Assembly: GCA_024278415.1 (NCBI GenBank)
Contig: JAJRTI010000485.1
Location: forward strand, 1-14,570
Reading direction: 5' to 3'
From: Planctomycetota bacterium
GTDB lineage: Bacteria > Planctomycetota > Brocadiia > JAJRTI01
DNA: 14,570 nt
Made by a program: the position numbers and the translations under genes. Below, piece by piece: positions 5,632 to 12,380 of this stretch. The notes under the pieces were generated by a model, which was not told the DNA's origin, did not search any database, and was given only the letters and a program-made list of their open reading frames with translations. Every line of letters begins with the position of its first letter. The stretch's first letter is position 1.

Positions 5632-8600
5632 TCAGGGAGGGCCAGAAGACCCTTGGCCGGTTTGAACTCGTCCGCAAGATCGGCGAGGGGGCGTGCGGCG
5701 TAGTGCACCTCGCAAGAGACACGTCCCTGCGGGGGCGGCTATGTGCGCTGAAGGTTCTGCGGCGGAACCTGGCATGCAGCCCGGACGCGCTTCGGCGATT
5801 CAAACGAGAGGGCGAGACCGGAGGGCTTCCCAAGGATCTCCATGTCATGAGTGTGTACTCGGCAGAGGAGATCGAGGGCGAGCAGGTCATCGTGATGGAA
5901 TATGTGGAGGGCGCCTCACTCGCGGAGATCATTGCGCTGCTGGCACAGGTGCGGGAATCGGTTTCAGAGGGATCGGGAGATCCCGATCCCGTACCCGACT
6001 GCGTCATGGGCGCATTGCGGGGATTCCTCACGGACGCCGTTGGGGACCGGCCAGGCTCGAGGCGGGAAGGTATACCAGACGTCCACGGCGAGACAGGACT
6101 TAGCGATCGGTATTTCCGGAGAGCGGCCGAAGTCATGGCCAAGGTGGCGGAGGCCCTCGGTGACGCGCACGCGAAGGGGGTGATCCATCGGGACGTCAAA
6201 CCTGGCAACATCATGATCGATCAGGCCGGCAGACCGCGCCTGGTGGACTTCGGCCTGGCCGGACTGCTCGGCGCTTCCACCATCACCCTAGAGGGCGAAG
6301 TGCTGGGCACGCCCCAGTATATGAGCCCTGAGCAGATGGGGTGCCAAGGAGAGCCGCGTTCGGATCACCGCTCGGACGTGTACTCGCTTGGCGTCACCCT
6401 CTACGAGCTGCTCACGCTACGCCGTCCCTTCGACGGCGACTGGGACGCGGTCAAGGCGCAGATCGAGTCGGGCGAGCCTGTTCACCCGCGTCAGTACGTG
6501 AGGGAGATGCCGCGCGACATCGGTGACATTGCGCTGCGGGCCATGGCCAAGGCCCCGTCCGAACGGTACGAGACCGCTCATCACTTGGCGGACGACCTGA
6601 AGCTGTTTGCGCGCGGAGACCAGGTGATCTTCCCTCGGTCTGATCTGGTCAGACGCGCCAAGAGGCAATACCGGCTGCACCGCCGACTCGCTCAAGTGGT
6701 GAGCGCGGTCATGCTGTTGGGGATACTGTCGGGGCTGACCTCGCTCCTGGTCCAGTGGACTCGGACGCGACGCGAGGTCGCGCGCCAGGAGGCCGCGGTC
6801 GCGAGTGCGATGCGGAGCGGCGACCGGGAACTCGCCGACCGGGAGTTCCTAGGCCTGTTCAGGCTGGCGCCAGACGACCAGAGAACCCGCTCCCTCGCGC
6901 GCCAACTCACGGGCGAGGTCTCATTGACGACCTCGCCTCCCGGCGCGACCGTGACGCTCCAGCGTGTGCGTGGCGGCCGGCTCGTGGCGCCCGCCTATCT
7001 CACGAAGCCAGGGCCGCGTACCCCCACGTCGGCGGTCTTGCTCAAAGGCGACTATGTCGTTCGTTTCAGAAAGACGGGTTACTCGCCCCATGAGTCGAGC
7101 TTCAGCGTCGGTGACGGAGGCAGTACGGAACTGTCCAGAATTCTACTGAAGGCTGAGGAGCGTTACCGGGGGATGGTATACGTCGAAGGCGGACGGGCGC
7201 GAATTGGCGCGGAAACGCCGGGCGTAGGCGACATGGACGAGACGCCGGCGCATGACGTTCAGCTGCGCGCGTACTTCATCGACAGGTTCGAGGTCACCAA
7301 CAGGGACTTCAAGGCATTCGTCGATGCCGGTGGATACAGCAACGACGATCTCTGGCGGGACGTGGGCGCCATGGAGCGCCAGCGGATGGTGGACCAGACG
7401 GGGCGCCCCGGCCCAAGCGGTTGGTCCGATGGGACGTACCCGAGGGGAAAGGCCAGACACCCCGTGGCCGGCATCAGTTGGCACGAAGCCTGCGCGTACG
7501 CCCGGTGGGTCGGGAAGCGACTGCCCACAGAGGCGGAGTGGGAGTTCGCCGCTCGCAGCCCGGAGCCACGACTGTACCCATGGGGCGCGGCGCCTGCGCC
7601 CGAGAGATGCGCGATCAGTGGAGAGCCTGAGGCGGTCGGGACGCATGAGGCCGGCATGAGTTTTGTTGGCTGTCACGACATGGCCGGGAATGTGTGGGAA
7701 TGGACCTCCAATTGGTATGAGCCCTACCCTGGATCGGCGTTCCAAAGCCCGGAGTTCGGCGCCACGCGCCGGGTCGCCAGAGGGGGAGGATACGATACGG
7801 TAGTCCAGCAGTGCCGCAGCTCCAATCGGCACGGATTCAGTCCGTTCGCGAGACTCCCCCATCTGGGATTCCGGTGCGTCAAGGACACCCCCACTGAACC
7901 GCCTGATGAGATGGAGCAACAAGACCAATGCGAGCCGCCTGGCACGGTCATCTTCCAGGAGGACTTCCGCCGCGCTCTCGATGATCGGAAGTGGCTCGTC
8001 CAGCGCCGCGAGTTCGGCAGGGTGGCCGTCAAGGACGGGGCGCTCTATTGCCTCGTGACGAACGTTCAAGGCGACGGCATCGCCCCGGTCGCTCCCCAGA
8101 CGCAGATCCGAACGCAGGCCAACCTGCTGAGACCGACACTGACTGTGGAGGTCGAGTTTCAGCCGATCAAGGTTGACGGAGACGGCGCGACCCTCTTCTC
8201 CTTGGGCGACGCGAGGACTCGCGGCTATTCCTTCATCGTGCATCCGAAGTCTCGCTCCTTTGTGGTCCGGAAGGAATATGGATCCATGAGCCGCGACTTC
8301 GGCCGCGCGAGAATCCTTCGCGATCGGGGCCCGTACGATCGCCATGTTGCGGGCGTCAGTAAGCGAGAGGACTGTTACGAGTTCTTCATCGACGGCGAAC
8401 TCATCGGCCGTGACAGCCAGGTGTCCACGCACCCGGCCGACCATCTGTACCTGTCCACGGGCTTGTTCTGGGGGCAACCGTTGCGGAGGTCCCAGTTCGT
8501 CAGCACGTCGCTCTACGCGTTGCACCGCGTCAACGTGGTGACCGGTTCCCTGGCTGCGCGGGAGCCACAGTGGCTGTACTGCATCAACGGAGCCACCGTG

Positions 8601-9596
8601 TCAGCACTGAACCTCACACTGGGCGTGCCGGTCCGATCGACAACGCTGGATCGGGTATGCCGGGCCGTGGCCCTCTCGCCGGACGGTCGCCTGTACGTGG
8701 CGCACCGCGACGCGATCACGGTTCTGGACGCCCACACGTTGACCCCGCTGGGTGCGCCTTTGCGTGTCGAAGGCAGACCAAGATGTGTCAGCCTGGATCC
8801 AACCGGCTCGCGCCTGTACGTGCCATGTGACCCGGAGAATGAGATATGGGTTCTGGACACCGCCTCGAGGCGATGGTCATGCATGGCCAGTGAAATCGGG
8901 GCGATCAAGCCCAACACCATCACGTGGTCGCCTGATGGTCGGACGATGTACCTGGCGGCTCCCGAAACCCCGAGCCCATGGGCCTTCTTCGTGGTGAACG
9001 CGCGGGATCACTCTGTGCGCCGGCGTGTCCGACGCTTCGCGCAATCCTGCAACGCGGTGGTGCACCTACGTAACAAGCTGTACGTGTTGCTGAGCGGCGG
9101 CGAAGGCGTGCTGATCCTGGACTCCACAACCTATCGCCAGATCGGCCGCATCCGCCCCACCGAGGCCCTGAACTTCTATTGCTACTCTTGGGCCGTGTCG
9201 CCCGATCGGACACGTCTCTACCTGCCTGACGTCTACGCATGGCTGACGGCGAGGAGACGCGTCTCCTCCGGCGTGTGCATCGTGGATACGACCGACGACA
9301 CCTACCGCATGATCCCTTTGCCCCTAGAGCTGCACGACTGCGCTCTGTCCAGAGACGGCCAGAAGCTCTATGTGGTGGGCAATGACATCGAGGCCCGTCA
9401 GGCGAGGCAGGACTTGTTGACCAAGATGCTCGAACTGGGCTGTCCTCAACTGAGAGGCTATCCACCTCCTCGCGTGTCCATTGGTGGTGGGGGGATGCCC
9501 GAACGGAGGCTGGTCGAGATCGACACTCGGGAGGGGAGAATCTCCAGGATCGTTGCGGTCGGCGTTGACGTCGCGGGATTGGCCGCCAATCGCTGA
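5628..9596 (+). CDS. Transmembrane Hanks-type Ser/Thr kinase with FGE-like, LamG-like and beta-propeller domains (1322 aa)
   Basis: The kinase domain is at about 10-325: Gly-rich loop IGEGACGVV (18-26), ATP Lys42 in CALKVL, catalytic HRDVKPGN (187-194), DFG (207-209), SPEQ (233-236). All key residues are present. A roughly 60-residue acidic, Gly/Pro-rich insertion (about 102-160) precedes the helix leading to the catalytic loop. One membrane span follows (about 357-377). Outside come a PEGA-like beta domain (about 429-494), an FGE-like/SUMF1 fold (about 516-752; PTEAEWEFAAR, GNVWEWTSNWY, RGGGYD), a LamG/concanavalin-like domain (about 773-967), and a YVTN-type propeller (about 1000-1322) with repeats such as SPDGRLYV. 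Of the two FGE active-site cysteines, only the first is kept (QCRSSNR), so this fold probably binds ligand. TTG at 5628 overlaps the regulator stop. Inferred role: sensing kinase for the FHA regulator. Confidence 0.92.
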   Translation: MIREGQKTLGRFELVRKIGEGACGVVHLARDTSLRGRLCALKVLRRNLACSPDALRRFKREGETGGLPKDLHVMSVYSAEEIEGEQVIVMEYVEGASLAEIIALLAQVRESVSEGSGDPDPVPDCVMGALRGFLTDAVGDRPGSRREGIPDVHGETGLSDRYFRRAAEVMAKVAEALGDAHAKGVIHRDVKPGNIMIDQAGRPRLVDFGLAGLLGASTITLEGEVLGTPQYMSPEQMGCQGEPRSDHRSDVYSLGVTLYELLTLRRPFDGDWDAVKAQIESGEPVHPRQYVREMPRDIGDIALRAMAKAPSERYETAHHLADDLKLFARGDQVIFPRSDLVRRAKRQYRLHRRLAQVVSAVMLLGILSGLTSLLVQWTRTRREVARQEAAVASAMRSGDRELADREFLGLFRLAPDDQRTRSLARQLTGEVSLTTSPPGATVTLQRVRGGRLVAPAYLTKPGPRTPTSAVLLKGDYVVRFRKTGYSPHESSFSVGDGGSTELSRILLKAEERYRGMVYVEGGRARIGAETPGVGDMDETPAHDVQLRAYFIDRFEVTNRDFKAFVDAGGYSNDDLWRDVGAMERQRMVDQTGRPGPSGWSDGTYPRGKARHPVAGISWHEACAYARWVGKRLPTEAEWEFAARSPEPRLYPWGAAPAPERCAISGEPEAVGTHEAGMSFVGCHDMAGNVWEWTSNWYEPYPGSAFQSPEFGATRRVARGGGYDTVVQQCRSSNRHGFSPFARLPHLGFRCVKDTPTEPPDEMEQQDQCEPPGTVIFQEDFRRALDDRKWLVQRREFGRVAVKDGALYCLVTNVQGDGIAPVAPQTQIRTQANLLRPTLTVEVEFQPIKVDGDGATLFSLGDARTRGYSFIVHPKSRSFVVRKEYGSMSRDFGRARILRDRGPYDRHVAGVSKREDCYEFFIDGELIGRDSQVSTHPADHLYLSTGLFWGQPLRRSQFVSTSLYALHRVNVVTGSLAAREPQWLYCINGATVSALNLTLGVPVRSTTLDRVCRAVALSPDGRLYVAHRDAITVLDAHTLTPLGAPLRVEGRPRCVSLDPTGSRLYVPCDPENEIWVLDTASRRWSCMASEIGAIKPNTITWSPDGRTMYLAAPETPSPWAFFVVNARDHSVRRRVRRFAQSCNAVVHLRNKLYVLLSGGEGVLILDSTTYRQIGRIRPTEALNFYCYSWAVSPDRTRLYLPDVYAWLTARRRVSSGVCIVDTTDDTYRMIPLPLELHDCALSRDGQKLYVVGNDIEARQARQDLLTKMLELGCPQLRGYPPPRVSIGGGGMPERRLVEIDTREGRISRIVAVGVDVAGLAANR

Positions 9597-9782
9597 CGCG
9601 GGGCGCTGCCGGCCGCCCACAGTTCCCGCCTCGTTGCTGGTCAGGACTTGGGCAATCGCGTCCGATTTCCAGCCGGCGGCCGATCCACCCGCTGCCGTAG
9701 GAGCCATCTGACGGCCTCGGGCTGGCCAATGGGGCTCTTGGGGCGTCAAAGTTGCCCAAAGAATGGACAGCATCGGGGGGGG

Positions 9783-9798
9783 GGCCGAGCGCTCGGCC
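9783..9798. promoter_or_regulatory. 16 bp perfect palindrome, candidate enhancer (upstream activator) site
   Basis: GGCCGAGCGCTCGGCC is fully self-complementary. It lies 166 bp upstream of the -24 element at 9964, within the usual 80-200 bp range for sites bound by Fis-type helix-turn-helix dimers of sigma-54 activators. A run of ten G (9775-9784) overlaps its left end. No second copy was found, so the assignment rests on symmetry and position only. Confidence 0.4.
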
Positions 9799-9808
9799 GA
9801 TAGGCCAC

Positions 9809-9889
9809 ATGACGGAAAACGACTCACGGTCCAAGCCGAAACTGGACACGGAGTGGGTGTTCCCAAGTAGCAACGCCACAAAGGGTTAG
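9809..9889 (+). CDS. Possible 26-aa peptide ORF
   Basis: ATG at 9809 to TAG at 9887-9889 would encode MTENDSRSKPKLDTEWVFPS plus six residues. It is polar, with no membrane segment. The only ribosome binding sequence is weak (TAGG). It lies between the palindrome and the -24/-12 element, so a transcript from the sigma-54 promoter would not include it. It is probably chance. Confidence 0.15.
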   Translation: MTENDSRSKPKLDTEWVFPSSNATKG

Positions 9890-9963
9890 CGCGACCGGTG
9901 ATCTCCTCGGGTACAGGGGGCTGGGCGGAATCAGGTTCGTTCTGCCGCTGCCATATGCGAGTC

Positions 9964-9979
9964 CGGCACTTCCGTTGCA
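9964..9979 (+). promoter_or_regulatory. Sigma-54 (-24/-12) promoter for the ubiquitin-like operon
   Basis: CGGCACTTCCGTTGCA matches the consensus TGGCACG-N4-TTGCA at all positions except the first T and the seventh G. The invariant GG (9965-9966) and GC (9977-9978) have the required 10 bp between them. Transcription would start near 9990, leaving an untranslated leader of about 180 bases before the JAMM gene. A sigma-54 activator gene lies upstream in the same orientation, which strengthens the call. The motif is short, so chance remains possible. Confidence 0.6.
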
Positions 9980-9989
9980 AAACCGGTGT

Positions 9990-10171
9990 GCGCGCGGATG
10001 AATACCCTGCCCGATTTCAGCGCCGCAGAGAAAAACGCGCGCCGCGTGAGGTAGTCAGAGGCATCGGTAACCGGACATGCCTTGTTTCCTCAGAGCACGC
10101 CGGGTCAGAGCCTTGCTCGAAGCTTCGGATCACGTGCTGTCCCCGTTCCTCATTTCCGGAAGGAGAACCCC
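9990..10171 (+). other. Putative 5' leader of the JAMM gene
   Basis: The segment between the predicted sigma-54 start and the GTG start contains no convincing gene. It ends in TTCCGGAA (10154-10161), a small palindrome overlapping the ribosome binding site GGAAGGAG (10158-10165). That could modestly hide the site. Confidence 0.35.
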
Positions 10172-11419
10172 GTGAATGCTCCCAATCCCACTTCCGACCC
10201 AGACGGAAATGTGTGTGAATCCCTGCCGAACGCCCGCAGGACGCGGCGCTCCGAGCCTCCACTGGAGAGAGGAGGCCAAGAACGACCAACTGGCGCGCCA
10301 GAGGACACGGAAGGTGGTGAGGCATCGGAGATCGAACAAGTTCCGGGGCGCTGCCCTAGTGGACGGGAGCACAGGGGGCCACGTGGGAACGCCCATGCTG
10401 CCGGGCCTCAGATCCATATGTGGGGGTCCGAACTGCCCGTAATCGCCGGCCTGTCGGCCCTCTTCGGCAACGACGAAACAGGCGGAGATATCTGGGGAGA
10501 CTATAGCCGCGAGCGCCATGCCGTGGTCTCTCTCGTTACAGGACCGGGGCCCGAAGCCGTCCATCAGGGCGCGCATTACTCACAGGACTACGCGTTCTGG
10601 CAGCGGATGCAGCAGAGGCTCTGGGAGCGCTACGGCCTGGAGTGGCTGGGCGCGTGGCACGCTCACCAGGGACTGGGGATATCCCGACCCAGCCATGGGG
10701 ACGTGAGCCAGACCCACGCCATGGCGCGTCGGAACCCCCAGCTCGACCGGTGGTACGAGATCATCACCACACAGGACGTCTGCTCCCGGAAGGGCCGCGG
10801 TCGTGGAAGCAAAGCATGGCTCCGGCGCGTCCGGGCGCCGCGTCCCAACATCCGGCTCCACGCGTTCGTGTACCTCGATCCCCGGCAGGGAGAACCGGCA
10901 GAGATCCCCGTGCGTGTCCTCCCGGGCTTCAGCCCGTATCGGGAGGCCCTGCTGAGCCGGGGCGAGCTGGCCCCCGAAGCCATCGCCCAGCCGTTCGTGG
11001 ACTTCGACATGGATCGGGTGCTCGTCGACTGCGTCGAGTCCGAGCCGGCCAGCGAGCCCTGTCATGGCGTACCGGACGGCATCGTTGAGCAGATCGCCGG
11101 CCTACCCATCGAGGCGCAGGAGGGCGTTGCCGTGGACGCGGGTGACGAGGACATCACGGTCACGGTCGAGTTGGCGCGCGGCCGCGCGCTGGCTGTCGCC
11201 TTCCGTTCCGCCGCGCCGCATCGCGTTTTGACTGTCCGCGTCGGGCAATCCGACGCCGGCCGATGGATGGACGTCAGCCAACACGTTCGGTGCCTTGAGA
11301 TCGCCCCGCGCCTCCCAGACATCTACGCATTCGTGGTGTCACACTGTGGAGCCGCCAACGCGACTGGCTCCGCGGCGAAGGCCCGGCCTCGCCACGGCGG
11401 CGGGCGGAGGTCTCGATAG
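10172..11419 (+). CDS. JAMM/JAB-domain isopeptidase of a ubiquitin-like system (415 aa)
   Basis: Predicted zinc metalloprotease that matures a ubiquitin-like protein or removes it from targets. The start is GTG at 10172, set by GGAAGGAG (10158-10165); an upstream in-frame ATG at 10082 lacks such a site. Residues 1-80 are polar and Pro/Glu/Arg-rich, probably disordered. The JAMM core spans about 82-200: Glu102 in GNDETGG; His163 and His165 in GAWHAHQG; Ser174 and Asp177 in RPSHGD. The pattern is H-x-H-x8-S-x2-D, one residue longer than the usual x7 spacing. All metal ligands and the catalytic Glu are present. The C-terminal part (about 300-395) is strand-rich and unrecognised; the last 20 residues are basic. 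It is the first gene of the operon, 57 bp before the E2 gene. Confidence 0.82.
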   Translation: MNAPNPTSDPDGNVCESLPNARRTRRSEPPLERGGQERPTGAPEDTEGGEASEIEQVPGRCPSGREHRGPRGNAHAAGPQIHMWGSELPVIAGLSALFGNDETGGDIWGDYSRERHAVVSLVTGPGPEAVHQGAHYSQDYAFWQRMQQRLWERYGLEWLGAWHAHQGLGISRPSHGDVSQTHAMARRNPQLDRWYEIITTQDVCSRKGRGRGSKAWLRRVRAPRPNIRLHAFVYLDPRQGEPAEIPVRVLPGFSPYREALLSRGELAPEAIAQPFVDFDMDRVLVDCVESEPASEPCHGVPDGIVEQIAGLPIEAQEGVAVDAGDEDITVTVELARGRALAVAFRSAAPHRVLTVRVGQSDAGRWMDVSQHVRCLEIAPRLPDIYAFVVSHCGAANATGSAAKARPRHGGGRRSR

Positions 11420-11476
11420 TGTGAACCTGACGTTGGATCGCTGCACCACTCTCCCATTTCAAGGAAGGAGAATGTC

Positions 11477-11920
11477 ATGAGCCTGAGTGCATCACAACGA
11501 AGCAGGCTAGACCTGGAGGAAGTGCTTGTCAAGCAGCATTTCCCTGGATTCCGAGTGGATCGCGGCTCGAGCCGGCCCTACATCACAGGTTTGGTGAGCC
11601 CCACGTACGGGAGCCGGAGCTACCGGTTGCGGCTGGTGTTCGACCAGAACTTCCCCTACAGCGAGCCGGACCTCTACGTGACCTCGCCCAGCCCCCTGTG
11701 GCAACACGGCGGGCGCCGCACCATCCACTCCGAAGGCACGAGCCATCGCTTCCACACGCTCGCGACGGAGTTCCGCGACCGAGTGCGAATCTGCCATACG
11801 GAGGATTGGGACGCGTCCATCACCGCGGTCAAGATTCTGATCAAGGGTGTAGCTTGGCTCGCCGCGTATGAGGCACACCGGCATACTGGCAGAGACCTGG
11901 CGAGCTTCCTCTGCGGATAG
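11477..11920 (+). CDS. UBC-fold E2-like conjugating enzyme (147 aa)
   Basis: Expected to accept a ubiquitin-like protein from the E1 encoded two genes downstream and pass it to a target. The UBC core is visible: RSYRLRLVFDQNFPYSEPDLYV (about 47-68) matches the central beta-sheet and the 'FP..P' turn of E2 enzymes. ICHTEDWDASITAVKIL (105-121) matches the active-site loop, with Cys106 as the predicted catalytic residue and the Trp five residues later typical of the fold. The classical HPN Asn is not evident, as in many bacterial E2-like proteins. ATG at 11477 follows GGAAGGAG (11463-11470) by six bases, a leader nearly identical to that of the JAMM gene. The length is standard for a minimal E2. 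The next gene follows after 132 bp or, with a longer start, 12 bp. Confidence 0.82.
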   Translation: MSLSASQRSRLDLEEVLVKQHFPGFRVDRGSSRPYITGLVSPTYGSRSYRLRLVFDQNFPYSEPDLYVTSPSPLWQHGGRRTIHSEGTSHRFHTLATEFRDRVRICHTEDWDASITAVKILIKGVAWLAAYEAHRHTGRDLASFLCG

Positions 11921-12052
11921 GTGTTGAGGTCGATGACCATGCTGAACTGGTGGAAGTCCCGCCCCGCGCCCCGGGCGCCTCCGAGCCCAACGGCCCGTCT
12001 GGCGCAAGTGCTGTCACCATCCATCACCCGAATCCCATTGGAGGATATCACC

Positions 12053-12241
12053 ATGGCTTCGTCCGAACAGTCTCGCGTCCAGGAAACGATGGCCGACATC
12101 GCGTCTGGCAACAGCGCGAGCCAACGGCTCATCTGGAATCCCCAAACAAAGAAGCTCGAGGTCGGCGGTTACGCCGATGTGCACGGCAGCAAGTTGGTCA
12201 TCACACCCGGTGATATGGATCACTTCGGTCACCGTGCGTAG
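12053..12241 (+). CDS. Small protein of unknown role between E2 and E1 (62 aa)
   Basis: ATG at 12053 follows GGAGG (12040-12044) by eight bases. A longer version starting at ATG 11933, just after the E2 stop, would add a Pro-rich 40-residue N-terminus but has a poorer site (GAGG three bases away). The 62-residue protein has an N-terminal helical part and then apparent strands (QRLIWNP, KLEVGGYADV, KLVITPGD). Its position between E2 and E1 is where a ubiquitin-like substrate often lies. However, it is shorter than a beta-grasp domain, and its C-terminus (HFGHRA) lacks a terminal Gly-Gly. An internal GG at residues 38-39, followed by Tyr, could be a processing point, but that is speculation. 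It may be the modifier, a substrate or an adaptor. Confidence 0.6.
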   Translation: MASSEQSRVQETMADIASGNSASQRLIWNPQTKKLEVGGYADVHGSKLVITPGDMDHFGHRA

Positions 12242-12380
12242 TCGACCGCCGACAGGGCGACTTCGACCCCCTTGGCAACCCGGGCGCCGCTGGGCGTCTG
12301 GGCTGCCGACTTCCAACACCGCCTGCGCGCAAGGCAACAGAACACACATCTCTCGCCCTTAGCGAGACAAGGAGCCGGCA
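12242..12380. other. Short intergenic region before the E1 gene
   Basis: These 139 bp between the small gene and the E1 gene show no promoter or terminator that I can support. They end with the E1 ribosome binding site AAGGAG, about eight bases before ATG at 12381. Confidence 0.4.

Larger units (their letters stand above)
9597..9963. other. Gene-poor region upstream of the sigma-54-like promoter
   Basis: There is no convincing gene in this gap. It holds a weak hairpin just after the kinase stop (GGGCG at 9601-9605 with CGCCC at 9614-9618), a run of ten G (9775-9784), a perfect 16 bp palindrome, and a 26-codon ORF at 9809-9889. Long open frames on the minus strand here have no ribosome binding site and look like GC-driven shadows. 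Confidence 0.5.

Noticed and set aside
7143..8525. Long minus-strand open frame (460 codons) opposite the kinase
   Set aside because: It lies fully within a gene with clear domain matches, its translation shows no motif, and it has no ribosome binding site. High GC content makes such antisense frames common.
9597..9618. Terminator after the kinase gene
   Set aside because: The stem is only 5 bp with an 8-base loop and has no T-tract.
8920..9980. Minus-strand open frames over the kinase end and the following gap
   Set aside because: Their translations are Pro/Arg/Ser-rich without motifs, and there is no ribosome binding site at the possible starts.
10082..10171. Upstream in-frame start for the JAMM gene
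   Set aside because: There is no Shine-Dalgarno before it, while GTG at 10172 has an excellent one.
9898..10218. Plus-strand open frame (106 codons) in the leader of the JAMM gene
   Set aside because: It runs across the JAMM ribosome binding site and start in another frame, and its composition (Arg, Cys, Ser) looks like noise.
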